Shown here: in pieces, positions 51,805 through 63,138 of the stretch | Numbering within the stretch: the stretch's first letter is position 1 | Layout: each line of letters begins with the position of its first letter | Source of the DNA: Hofstenia miamia | Lineage: Eukaryota > Xenacoelomorpha > Acoela > Hofsteniidae | NCBI GenBank assembly: GCA_900660155.1 | Contig: CABFPE010000272.1 | Location: 31,632 to 95,631, forward strand | Direction: 5' to 3' | DNA length: 64,000 nt | The notes under the pieces: model-generated | Database searches by the model: none | What the model saw: only the letters and a program-made list of their open reading frames with translations | What the model was told of the DNA's origin: nothing | Translations under genes and position numbers: made by a program

Positions 51805-52616
51805 ACCACACAATGATAAAATTGATAAGAGTTTTAACATCACAAATAGGAAGAAGAGATTGGAGAGAATTATTAGAAATAGAAGAATAATTGTACAACA
51901 CCTCAGTGCATTCAACTATAGGAATGACACAATTTGAAGCAATGTATGGAAGGGAGGCTGCAACACCAATTTTGATGCAATAAAAAGAATACACAGGTAA
52001 ATTGGATAATGAATATATAAATAAACTGAAAGATCAAATAACTGGAATACATGAAGTGATGTGTCACAAAACAAGATCAGACAAGAAAGAAATTTCAATT
52101 TCATTGAAGAAGAGGAACTGTACACAAACACACTACAGAAAATGATAGAAGATACATTATGAATGATGAAAAAACAAAAAGTTTGCATGATAATTATAGC
52201 AAGAAGAAATTCAGTGAAAAAGTACTCAAACAGTTGGCTGACAAATTAGAGAATGTATTCATAATGGAAAATCAAGAAGATGAAAGAGTGTCAGAATTAA
52301 AAGCAACAGATTTACAGTTAAACTTGATGACACCAGTGCAAAGGATAATGGTTGAACCTGAAATCACTATTGATCTGTGCTACCAAATATAAATGATAGA
52401 ACTCACTGAAAAAGAAACAGACCTAGAAGAGATAAAGGACTTAAATCCAAATTGTAGTATGAATCAGTTGCTGGAGCACCTCAGACAATTAGAAGATGTA
52501 TGGGACAATATAAAAGGTGACGAACCTATCTAGGATGATTGTCCTAAAATAGATATAAAATCACAAATAAAGAAATACCATTAAAATGGTAAAGAAAGTC
52601 CTAATATATATATATA
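51805..52616 (+). mobile_element. Gypsy-like integrase end plus start of third coding region (fossil)
   Basis: YNTSVHSTIGMTQFEAMYGR matches the integrase C-terminal stretch at 7435-7490. KDQITGIHEVMCHKTR then follows as at 7570-7610, and third-region blocks (KLENVFIMENQED, PEITIDLCYQI) run up to the gap. It is broken in several places. The junction with the LINE lies inside one open frame (51504-51890), so that frame is a chance chimera of two elements. Confidence 0.7.
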
Positions 52617-53373
52617 NNNNNNNNNNNNNNNNNNNNNNNNNNNNNNNNNNNNNNNNNNNNNNNNNNNNNNNNNNNNNNNNNNNNNNNNNNNNNNNNNNNN
52701 NNNNNNNNNNNNNNNNNNNNNNNNNNNNNNNNNNNNNNNNNNNNNNNNNNNNNNNNNNNNNNNNNNNNNNNNNNNNNNNNNNNNNNNNNNNNNNNNNNNN
52801 NNNNNNNNNNNNNNNNNNNNNNNNNNNNNNNNNNNNNNNNNNNNNNNNNNNNNNNNNNNNNNNNNNNNNNNNNNNNNNNNNNNNNNNNNNNNNNNNNNNN
52901 NNNNNNNNNNNNNNNNNNNNNNNNNNNNNNNNNNNNNNNNNNNNNNNNNNNNNNNNNNNNNNNNNNNNNNNNNNNNNNNNNNNNNNNNNNNNNNNNNNNN
53001 NNNNNNNNNNNNNNNNNNNNNNNNNNNNNNNNNNNNNNNNNNNNNNNNNNNNNNNNNNNNNNNNNNNNNNNNNNNNNNNNNNNNNNNNNNNNNNNNNNNN
53101 NNNNNNNNNNNNNNNNNNNNNNNNNNNNNNNNNNNNNNNNNNNNNNNNNNNNNNNNNNNNNNNNNNNNNNNNNNNNNNNNNNNNNNNNNNNNNNNNNNNN
53201 NNNNNNNNNNNNNNNNNNNNNNNNNNNNNNNNNNNNNNNNNNNNNNNNNNNNNNNNNNNNNNNNNNNNNNNNNNNNNNNNNNNNNNNNNNNNNNNNNNNN
53301 NNNNNNNNNNNNNNNNNNNNNNNNNNNNNNNNNNNNNNNNNNNNNNNNNNNNNNNNNNNNNNNNNNNNNNNNN
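52617..53373. other. Assembly gap, 757 N, flanked by TA repeats
   Basis: The gap lies within a (TA)n microsatellite present on both sides. Long open frames across it are only runs of unknown residues. Confidence 1.
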
Positions 53374-53784
53374 ATATATATATATTGATAACACTTAAGA
53401 GCATGAATCTATCAGCATATTATTTTATTATTAGTACTCCAAATACATTGCTACTTTAAAACTGTTTTACAAATCGCGTGTAATTCAATTTCCGCAACCG
53501 GCCACACATGATATTATTTATTTGATATTATATCTGAATTGTTTAGTAGCTTTCACCATAAATATCTATTATATAATGGGCAAAATGTTTGTTTTTGTAC
53601 GCTTATGACTCAGAAAATCTTACACCTAGGTACCAACATAATATATTTTTGTAAAACCTGACCTCTTGAAGGTCACATTTAATCAATGACTTAATTAGTG
53701 AAATAATTATTGACTTAAATATTCCCATACTTCATTTCTTTATATAAGTGGCATTTCATAGTTCATCTTATTAATTAACAGCTT
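53374..53784. other. AT-rich sequence, nothing recognised
   Basis: Apart from the TA repeat at its left edge I see no feature here. Confidence 0.5.
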
Positions 53785-54589
53785 CCCACGTAGCCAAATA
53801 CTGGCAGATACAGTGAGCCACTAGGTGGGTTTTGGCCACCCGTGCACCAGTGGATCACCAGTGGGTAGTTGGTGGTCCACTTTTGGCTAATTAGTGGGCC
53901 ACTAGTGGCAAAAATATGATTTAAGCATTAGAGCAATGTCTCAAATGTAGCAACAGCAAACTTTTATGTTAATAGAGTTTAAACATTGCAGGTTAAACTA
54001 ACAAAAACCCAACAAATGGTTAAAGGAAATGCTAGCAAGCACACAATTTACATTAAGATTGACAATGGAAAGTATAATGAATTTTTTACTATAAGCAATA
54101 ACAACAAACACACAAAAATGCTTAATTTAGATTTATTTTTCAATTTCCAAAGAAATTGCAATTTTTAAACTTTATTTGTTCCAATAATTAAAAATATATT
54201 TTGCCCAATTTTAGGTACTCATATAGACATTGATTTCAAGGTCCACGAATAATCGTGAATAAATTGTTTTGAAATTTCATTCTGTCTATATATCTTATAA
54301 TTTTTGCAAACAGAAAATTGCAAAAAAGCTCTTCACAATGAATTTTATGTGTTTATGAGATCTAAGAGAGCATAATAATGAATAATATTTTACTTTATTA
54401 TTTATGATTAAGAGTAAATCAGATGTCACTAGTGGTCCACCAGTGGCCCACTGGTGGCTATGAGTGGTTGAAATTGCTACTACTGCCACTACCTATCCAC
54501 CAGTGGTCCACTAGTGGGTATGAGTGGCTGTAATTGCCACTCCTGCCACTGCTTCCCCACCAGTGGACCACCGGTTGTGGTTACATGGG
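53785..54589 (+). mobile_element. Palindrome-bearing nonautonomous element, copy 2 (both ends)
   Basis: The ends are short inverted repeats: CCCACGTAGCCA at the left, and CCCATGTAACCA as the reverse complement of the right end. Inside each end lies a cluster of near-perfect 10-bp palindromes of the form CCACYAGTGG (left 53818-53910, right 54430-54572). The middle carries an exon-like 60-codon frame. Copy 1 at 39112-39876 is in the opposite orientation. Length is 805 bp. The arrangement suggests binding sites for a transposase supplied elsewhere. The superfamily is not determined, and I see no clear target duplication. Confidence 0.7.
53986..54168 (+). other. Conserved 60-codon open frame inside the palindrome-bearing element, copy 2
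   Basis: The frame reads MQVKLTKTQQMVKGNASKHT at its start and ends NLDLFFNFQRNCNF. It is colinear with the frame at 39618-39806 (-), with about two thirds of residues identical by eye. ACATTGCAG just upstream of GTTAAACT would serve as a splice acceptor. It may be a remnant of the autonomous element's protein or a captured host exon. The protein is not recognised. Confidence 0.4.
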
Positions 54590-55719
54590 TTTCTCAGTTT
54601 TACAGCTGTTTTAGGGAGGAACTACGCTAAAACTACATAATAAATTTACTTTCCCAAATTCTGGAGGCATAGAATTTTAGAATTTTAGAATTTTTTGCTT
54701 TTTCAAATGCATTTCCCGAGCAAAGCACGTGTCAAACAGCTAGTATCAAATAAATTCCAAAAATACTAGAAATATCTATAATGTTTAAAATTACGCTCTA
54801 AATGTTTTTCACAGTTAAGTTGAAACTTAGAATACAAGTGTATTAGAAATGTTCTTGATTAAAATATAAATTGTCGAGTTGTTTTTCAAATAATTTGCAA
54901 AATTTAATCAACTATGCATTTGCCTAATGGTAATTTTAATTTAAAATTGCATCTCAATGTGTTCCAAATATTCCAAGAAAGTTTATTTGTCAAGCACAAT
55001 GTACAACTGAAATTAATTAAGCGTGTCAATTGTATAATTTGCTAACTTTGGGAAGTTCGCATTAAGATTCTCTTAGTGACCATAATTCAGACACGAATTG
55101 TAATTAATCATTAGCCTCTTTTTGGATGGAAACCTGTTGTTGTAACACCAATTGTAATTATGTTGTTTTGATTAACTCACATTAAGCGCAGATGCTTACG
55201 TTAACGTCTTATTGGAATTTATTGGAAAGTCATGAAGGGGGCCACATGTATATTGGTTTTTCTCATACATATCACTATTGGTAAGAATATCTTAATATTT
55301 ATATCTTAATTTGATACAAACACATGAATAAATAACACTCAATGCATATCGGACGCTTTTATTAATCTATCAGACAAATTCATCGAGGCTATGACATTTC
55401 ACAGCAGCACTAAAATTATTTGATTTGGTTTGATTTTTTATTTGTCAAAATTCGTGTTTGTATTTGCCTTTATATTTGTTTTTTAGTGCAATTGAATATT
55501 TGCTGCATAGAAATAAAATTGATGTATGCCAATTTAGAGAGCCTCATAGTTTTTTTATCAAAATGTGCATCAAAATAGTATTACCAGATTTTTCCTCATA
55601 TGTTCAATGTGGTAGGTCGACAAAGTGAAAAAAAAACAAAACAAATTGTAACTTGAACAAATTAAGAAAGAAATTTGAATCAAATATAATTCACTAACAT
55701 ATAGCAAATTCAAAGCATC
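54590..55719 (+). repeat. Right arm of the inverted duplication
   Basis: From about 54770 the plus strand matches the reverse complement of 1460-2455. It is about 90 percent identical up to roughly 55121, then shows no difference by eye up to the single N at 55720. It carries the signal exon at 55232-55280. A short AGAATTTT triple repeat lies at 54668-54695. Confidence 0.85.
55232..55280 (+). CDS. Signal-peptide exon, second copy (possibly an assembly duplicate)
   Basis: It is identical to the minus-strand exon at 1900-1948: MKGATCILVFLIHITI plus one base, then a GTAAGA donor. An in-frame TAA upstream supports the start. It could be an alternative first exon for the downstream exons at 62938 and beyond, since the phase fits. 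However, the exact identity with the far copy and the single N at 55720 make it suspect as a misassembled duplicate. See the separate entry for 55844-63927. Confidence 0.5.
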
Positions 55720-55732
55720 NATCTATCAGACA

Positions 55733-56330
55733 AATTCATCGAGGCTATGACCTGTTGTTGTAATGCCAATTGTGTTGTTTTGATTAACTCACATTAAGCA
55801 CAGATGCTTATGTCAAGATTTTATTGGCATTTACTTGAAAGCCATGAAGGGATCCACATGTATAGTGGTTTTTCTCCTCCACATTACTATTGGTGAGAAT
55901 TTATTTAATATTTTTATCTCTGTATTTGTACAAACACAAGAATAAATATCACTCAAGGCATGCTGTACGCATTTTTATTATTAAAACAGAGATTGAATAG
56001 AAACAGACTGTGATTACTGATTGAGAATTCAGCCAAAAACATATTGTTCCCAGGCACAGTAATCAAAGCTATACACATTGACATTACTGAGAAGCATGCA
56101 GGACTAAAATTCCTATATTTAGTTTCTTTTGCTATATTTATAAAAATGAGTGGTCAGATATGCTTCTTTACATTTATTGTTGTATATAATTGAATACATT
56201 TTTAATGGAAGTAAAATTCATATACAGCAGAATGGTGTCAATTTAGACAGCATCATTGTTTTTTGTCAAAATATGAACAAAATTAGTATTACAGATAGCC
56301 TCTGCAAATATTTCATTTTCTTCTGATGTT
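55733..56330 (+). repeat. Third, diverged copy of the signal-exon unit
   Basis: After 31 bases that repeat first-intron sequence, homology to 55136 onward resumes with CCTGTTGTTGTAATGCCAATT. It continues through the signal exon at 55844 and into the intron as far as about 56330 (the AGTATTACAG block). Divergence is visible throughout, but the signal peptide frame and splice donor are kept, which argues for a genuine paralogous unit. Confidence 0.8.
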
Positions 56331-59300
56331 GAATGACATCAAATTACATCTAACCAAAGATTGATGATAAATATATCTGTAAAACATATTTTAAAAAAAT
56401 AATTCCCTATTGCATAGAAATTTTGAAAAATGCGTATTTGAGTTGCAGGCCCCTAATTTTTATAGAAAGTGCAAAACTGCCTCAACCAAGTCATAGATTT
56501 CTGTCGATTGCTAATAAAATGATGTAAAAAAATGATAAAATACCAATTTTTCAAGTTTTGCTAACTACCCATTAAATTGGGAAGATATGATTATGCCACT
56601 CGCCTACAAATAACACAAGAGAAAAAGATCTAGTAAATGGGGTATAACATGACAAAATGGCGGTCACCTCCAATTTCACTAACAGTTCTTGGGATATCAA
56701 CTAGATAGTTGTCACCTATATTTCACGAATTTCAACATTGAAATAAAATTGATTAGCTGATGGCATTTTTCTTAAATAATGGCTTTAGTCTGCTGAAATT
56801 GTTAAAATAGTAGTCCATTGCACAAAACCTGCGTTGCAGAATTTTTGCAGAGTTTTTTGATTTGATTCTACGTAAAGAGTAGCTTCCCTTACTTTGCTGA
56901 AGCTAATCACTATAGTTCCTGATATATGTTTCAAAATTAGATGTGTTAAAAACTCACATTTCTTGAGATATTTAAACTAATAATTTTGTATATAAAGGCT
57001 ATAAATTAAAACCAATGTATAAATTGCAATGCAAAATTATAATTAAATGTTTTCTATGCTTTATTTGAATTATATCCCTTTCTCTTGATACCTATTTAGT
57101 AATATTTCTAACATTTTTTGTCAATAATAAGAAATTCAGAAAATTTGTTACCAAACCTAATTAATATGCGCAAAATTTCCATATTATTTATTATTTTACA
57201 AAATAATTGCTGCTAATATATTCTTGACATGTCAAAATATCTCCATGCCAAATTTGGTGTTGATTGCAAGGGCGAATTTCGAGATTTTAATGGGCCGAAT
57301 GGGTCCCCTCAGGAATAACTGCTACAAAAAAGCCAAGGTAAAATACAGTTAAATCTTATAAAGCTGGATGTCAAATTTGCAATAATCAAGATTGATTAAA
57401 AAAAGCATCAATTTTGTTTGGGCTTCTAATGATACAAATAATAATTACTCTTGTTGCCAAGCAGTTGTCCCAGTCAAAAATCAAATGCATCCTAACTCGT
57501 CCTTTTGATGTCTCATATCATAGTGAGACGCTTTTAGGATAATGATGTTCTGCAGATGTCTCATTAGGTTATCGCTGATACATCTCATGAGATTACATTG
57601 AGATGCCATTTCAGAATTAATTTATAATTCCAGCAATGTAAAATAATTTATGCAAAATGTCAGCACTAACTGAGAATTGTTTGAAAGTTACTAAACTCCA
57701 TTTTACTTTATAATTTTTATTTTGCATCAAAAAAATGATTTCAAATTTTATTCAAAATTGAAATAAATTAGTAATTACATATCTTGGAATGTAATCCATT
57801 ATCAATATTAGCAGTATTGTGTTAGTTATTGATAGTTTTGACAGCCAAAATATCTTTGTGTTTTTAATTGCTTTGCTGTTTGCATTGTTATATGCATCTG
57901 TGCAAAGCAATTGGGTCTGCCGAATCTTATTTGTTCTTCGTAGCAACTTGGTCATTGCTATTTAATAAATTTGGTAGTGATAATCTGTTATATGCACTTA
58001 AAACGCATTGAAACAGTGTATTTTGCTGATATAAACGGTGTTGTTAATAATTAACCTATAACGCTTTCAGCTATTCTCAAAGTATCTCATTGTGATACAA
58101 TCTGCCGAGAAAGCCTGAGAACGTATTTTTGAGACACATAGTGTCTCAATGAGACATCCTAGAGATATTGTTTTGGACGGAAATTAAGACAGATTTAGGA
58201 TTGTTTTATGATACATTGAGACGTTCTTGTGTTATCACTACAATGGCAGTTATGATGCAGTGAGATGTTTTTACGATATTGTGAGGATTTCTCATTTTTG
58301 TCTGGGGTGGGGATCCAACCATGGACGAACTAATGGCCTAAAAAGTATAATGTTCATTGTTCCTATTAACAAATCCTAATTTGCCAAATAGAATATGTAC
58401 AAATTTAATGCTTATAAAAGAACATTTTCATACACTGTTGTGAGATGACACTTGGTATGAAATACACAGTAAACCACACAAAATATTTACAGTAAATACA
58501 TGAGATTATTATCAATCAAAACAATAATGGAGAGTAATGCAAGGTTAACACTAAAGCAAGTTTCACTATAAAAGAATAATGCCTGGAAACTGGAAATGAT
58601 AACTTTGAAGAGCTAAAGACATGCAGAATTTGCAATACAGCACTGACTAAATTTCTAGTTGTCCATTTGAAAAAAGCAAATATTTCAAATATAGAAAAAA
58701 ATTCACTAGGTTGTAAAAGTAAAGTCAATTACCTATAATCTAGAATTTTCAATATGCAGGTTTGTGTGCATGAAATCCAAGCAAAACACATAGTTTCCAT
58801 TTATAATTTTGGAACACATTTACAATATATGGAATTGTACTAAATTTGAAAAATTTTGACAAGCAAACTTTGACACCAAATACTACAAAACGTAAAAAAC
58901 GAGCTACGAAATGTGAATGCTATGCAACAGCAATAGTTTCTTTCATAATTTTGAGATCTATGCACGTAAAAATGAATTTGTGAATGAAGTGCTTGTTAAT
59001 GCTTGCCATTGTTTATTTATAAACTATTTTGAAATTTTTGCGCAAATTTCATGTTTGTAATCAACTCTATTTATAGTAGAAGTTTGCTGAAATTGCATTT
59101 CCCACTAGCTAAAAGAGACTTCTAATTACTGCTGTTTACAAATATTATTAGAAATGTTGATTTTTTCTACGTACTTATGATTTGTATTGCATATGGTGTG
59201 CCTAAAAGAGTTGAATGAATTTTAAAAATTTACTTGTCATGTGGCAACTAGTTATTTTCTTGCAGTGATTAGTATGGTGAGCTGGAGTTTCTGTGGATGA

Positions 59301-62300
59301 TTGCTTTACAAATTTTTCTAATACTTTTTCATTAGAACAAAAATTTCGTAATAAAATATAATTATAAAACAACAAGAGAAATCACTAACAAAGGTAAATG
59401 TAACCAAAATATCAATACTTTACATAAAATATAAATTCATTAAATGTAATTGATTTTAAATGAGATGGTTTAATCATGGACAAAGCATAAAAGTCTTCAA
59501 TAATTCCAAAATAAATGATTTGTTAATAAGAGGTAGACATTGCTACGTTAACATATGTTGCTACATTAAAACAATAACATTCATATTTGTAAACTTTTTT
59601 GCAGAAATATCGCTCATTTTAAACAGAAATTCAATGCTTTTACAAAAAATGAAAAAGACAGATGTTTAAATTTGAAATCTAATCAAATTTTATTTGTATT
59701 CATAAATATTTCAATTAGTAAAATAGGCTCGTTTTCATAAATTCTAAACTTAATTATTTGGATTATGTAGAATTACGCTTGTTTGCATGAAGCTATAGGG
59801 AAAATGAAAATTATAAGATAATAACTCACCATAAATGTTTTCTGGATCCTTCCCTATTAAATAGTAAAAGACTTCACAAAATAATTATTGTGAAATGAAT
59901 TAAAATTCTTATTTACAATGCATTTATAAGCAGTTTCAAATTGTAACTGTGTGTAAAGTGTAGGTAAAAAATAACAAATGTTAAAAAGCGTATTTTAGAA
60001 AAGGGATACTATAATCTACAATTGAAGAATATGATTTTGTACTGGTATATTTGGTTCAAATAAACAATAAAAGTGATTTTTCAAGAAAGGATAAAAAATA
60101 ACATATTAAGGAAAATCAAAATGAACAAAATTTGTAGAACTAGAAGTATAAGGACTCATGCATGAAAAGAGCACTCTTCAAAAGCAACCAAGAAGTTTAT
60201 AATTCATTGAGGTTTTCTTAAAAGAAATCTTTTCTTTGGATAAGATATAAAGAAATTTTTCCAGGAATATAATTATTAGAATTTAAATATGCATGTATAT
60301 TTGTGTTTACTTTGAGATGGCCATTCCTGCTAATTTGCAATATTTTTCAAAACTTAAAACTTTTCTGAATTTGAAAGTAAGCTTAGCATAGTACAGTTAA
60401 TTTGATAAGTATTGCTTCACAATAGAATTTCTTGTAACATATACTATTTGCTGCTTGTTATGTTATCAAACTAATAGACACCACTACTGAAACTCTGTCT
60501 TTATGTTACTATGTTTTGGTACTTCAATGATTTACTACCTTTTTGTGCTCCTTTAATCCTATTTTGGTGAAGGAATTCCAGTATTTCATGAATAGATGTA
60601 TAAGAAGTTTATTATTATTGTGTATTTCTGAAGACAATTATAATCTATTGCAATGCTTAATATTTTTAATAATTCTCAAGAGAAGCAAAATTCATTCAGG
60701 ACATTTTCATATGCATATTTAATATTTAAGTAAAGCTAAGCTAGAATGTGTATTTTAAATGTGAAAAATTATATATGCAACATAGATCCCAGTAATTGAT
60801 TAATTTTTCCTGCTTCAACAATGACAGTGTGCAAAGAATACATTTTTAATGCATCTTGCATGAAGGCTGAATGGAAGATAGTTACTAATACAATAGTAGA
60901 AAATACAAAATTAGTGATGAAATTTAAAATATATATAAACTTATAAAATTGATGGTAATACATATTTTGCATTTTTAACTTAAAAAATTCAGAGAATAGT
61001 TTATATCAGAATTTTTTAAATTCTTGCACTAATATGTTATTTTAGACACATGAGAAGTTTTCCACAGTGTATTTCAAATAAAACAAACACATAAAAGTAA
61101 ATGAAATCCGACAAAAGAGTTTCAATAATAAAGCATGCTAAGATTTGACATTAAACAAAAATGTGGGCAGAATTATGTTCAATATAGTGATAATAAATAT
61201 GAAGATAATTTCATGGAATGTCATATCCTCATGAATTCTCTAAAAGCAGTAAAGTTATATGCTGAATTTCATTAAATATTTCTACTGTTTGCCTTAATTC
61301 AGAATAAATATAGATGTATATTAGAAAGAAATAGTTTATTTGCAGCCACTTTTCTCGGATAAGTATCTCCTTCTTGTAATAAAATTCGTTTCTCAAAGCA
61401 TGCTGTCTTATTTAATCTCTGATATAAATGTTATATTATCTTTTTCTCATGCTGTTTGTTTATGCCATGTATACTGGGACTTATTAATGTATTATATCAA
61501 TATATAAACATCGAAATACAGGTGAAAACAAAAACTAAAATTTTAGTATTGCATATGCTTATTTAAAAGTGAATTTAATATATTAGATTTCCATATAATG
61601 TAGTTAGTAATATGTTTTACTTAATACAATGATTACTGAAGTATATTTCTAAATAAGCATTTAAAAATTTAGGCAGCAGTGGAATTTTTGGTGAGTACAT
61701 TAATTGTTTTCATTTTAATTAATTATTTAATATCATTATTTCTCAAATACAATATATTTATGAGCAAAAAGGAATTTCTAAATGTATAAATTCTAGGTGA
61801 TTCCCATAAATATATAATCCTTTTTAGATATAAGATTACCTTGTGAGTATTTTTCTATGCAATTAATGCATGCACATTTTTCTGGTGACAAGTGTTTAAA
61901 TAACTACAATATAATCCAATTCTGAAGTCGCAACAGTTGTATAACAGTATTAGAATATTATTTATAAAATGTGTAAAAAAATTGTATTTTTTTTAATATT
62001 TTTTTACTATTAGAAAACATATTTGAGAAGGGAAATGAGTTTCTGAAGAATAAATTTCTTGGTCAATTCCCACAATTTTACATCCTTTTTTGCATGGAAT
62101 TAATGCATGAAAATATTTCTGGTGAAAAGTTTGAAAATATGAAGAAGAACAATTGAAAAAATTATTGCTTCATTCACATATTTTCAATTTTTTGATATCA
62201 ATTTTTTATTAATTTCCAATTTTCGATTTTTATCAGAAATTCTGAAAATTCCCTTAATTGATATTGTAGATCTTTTTCAATAGTGTTAATAAATAAATAT

Positions 62301-63100
62301 TATTTTAAAAGAACTACATCATTTGATATGTTCATGAAAATATGTTTTTCTTGGTTAGTTGAATTCTTTCAAACTTCCAGATGAACACACTATAGTAGTT
62401 TTAGATAACCAAATAATCATTTCTCAATATATTTATTTTAGACAATATTTACAATATAAGCTATCAAGATAAATTTTGAGGACGTCTAAACATTGCAACA
62501 ATTTCTTAGCCATTGTATTTAAAGCGTTTTCTTTGCTCAAATTTTAATTTCTTACATCATAAAATAAATATTATGTTTAGCTAAAACAAACTGTAAGTAT
62601 CTTAAAAAAACTATGCATGTAATCATGACTATTGCAGTGGGTTCTTACAATTTCAATCTCTTTATTGAAATTAGAACATTGAATAAATATTTTTCTGTGG
62701 TCTTTTGGTGCCATCGAGGAAGTAATAGTAAACATTCTGTACAATTTGGAATTTTTTTAGCTCACTTAAATAAGGAAAGTTATTTTATAATATTGGTTGA
62801 AATATATATTTATTATTTCTACAATTGCAGAGATTCTTACACATTTTGCAATTCAATAGATTGCTTTTATTGAAAATGCAAAATTTAAAATTTATTTAAA
62901 AAAATATTTTAGTGTCATATTATACCTAATATTTTAGCACGTAAGCAATGTGATAGGACTTGTTATCGATTTGGTGCCGGATATTGCATCAATGGCGCAG
63001 GATGGGGTCCAGAACGTTACAGAGCTGTAGACTGCATTTGCAATAGAGGATACACAAAAGATACAAGCCAAAAATATCAATGCAGAAGTAAGTTTCAAGT

Positions 63101-63138
<38 letters not shown>

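Noticed and set aside
52561-53404. Three open frames of about 270 codons on both strands
   Set aside because: They consist almost entirely of the N gap flanked by TA repeats.
62613-62873. An 86-codon frame just before the core exon as the first exon of the peptide gene
   Set aside because: It ends in a stop before the acceptor, has no secretory signal at its start, and has no donor in the right phase. The distant signal exons fit better.
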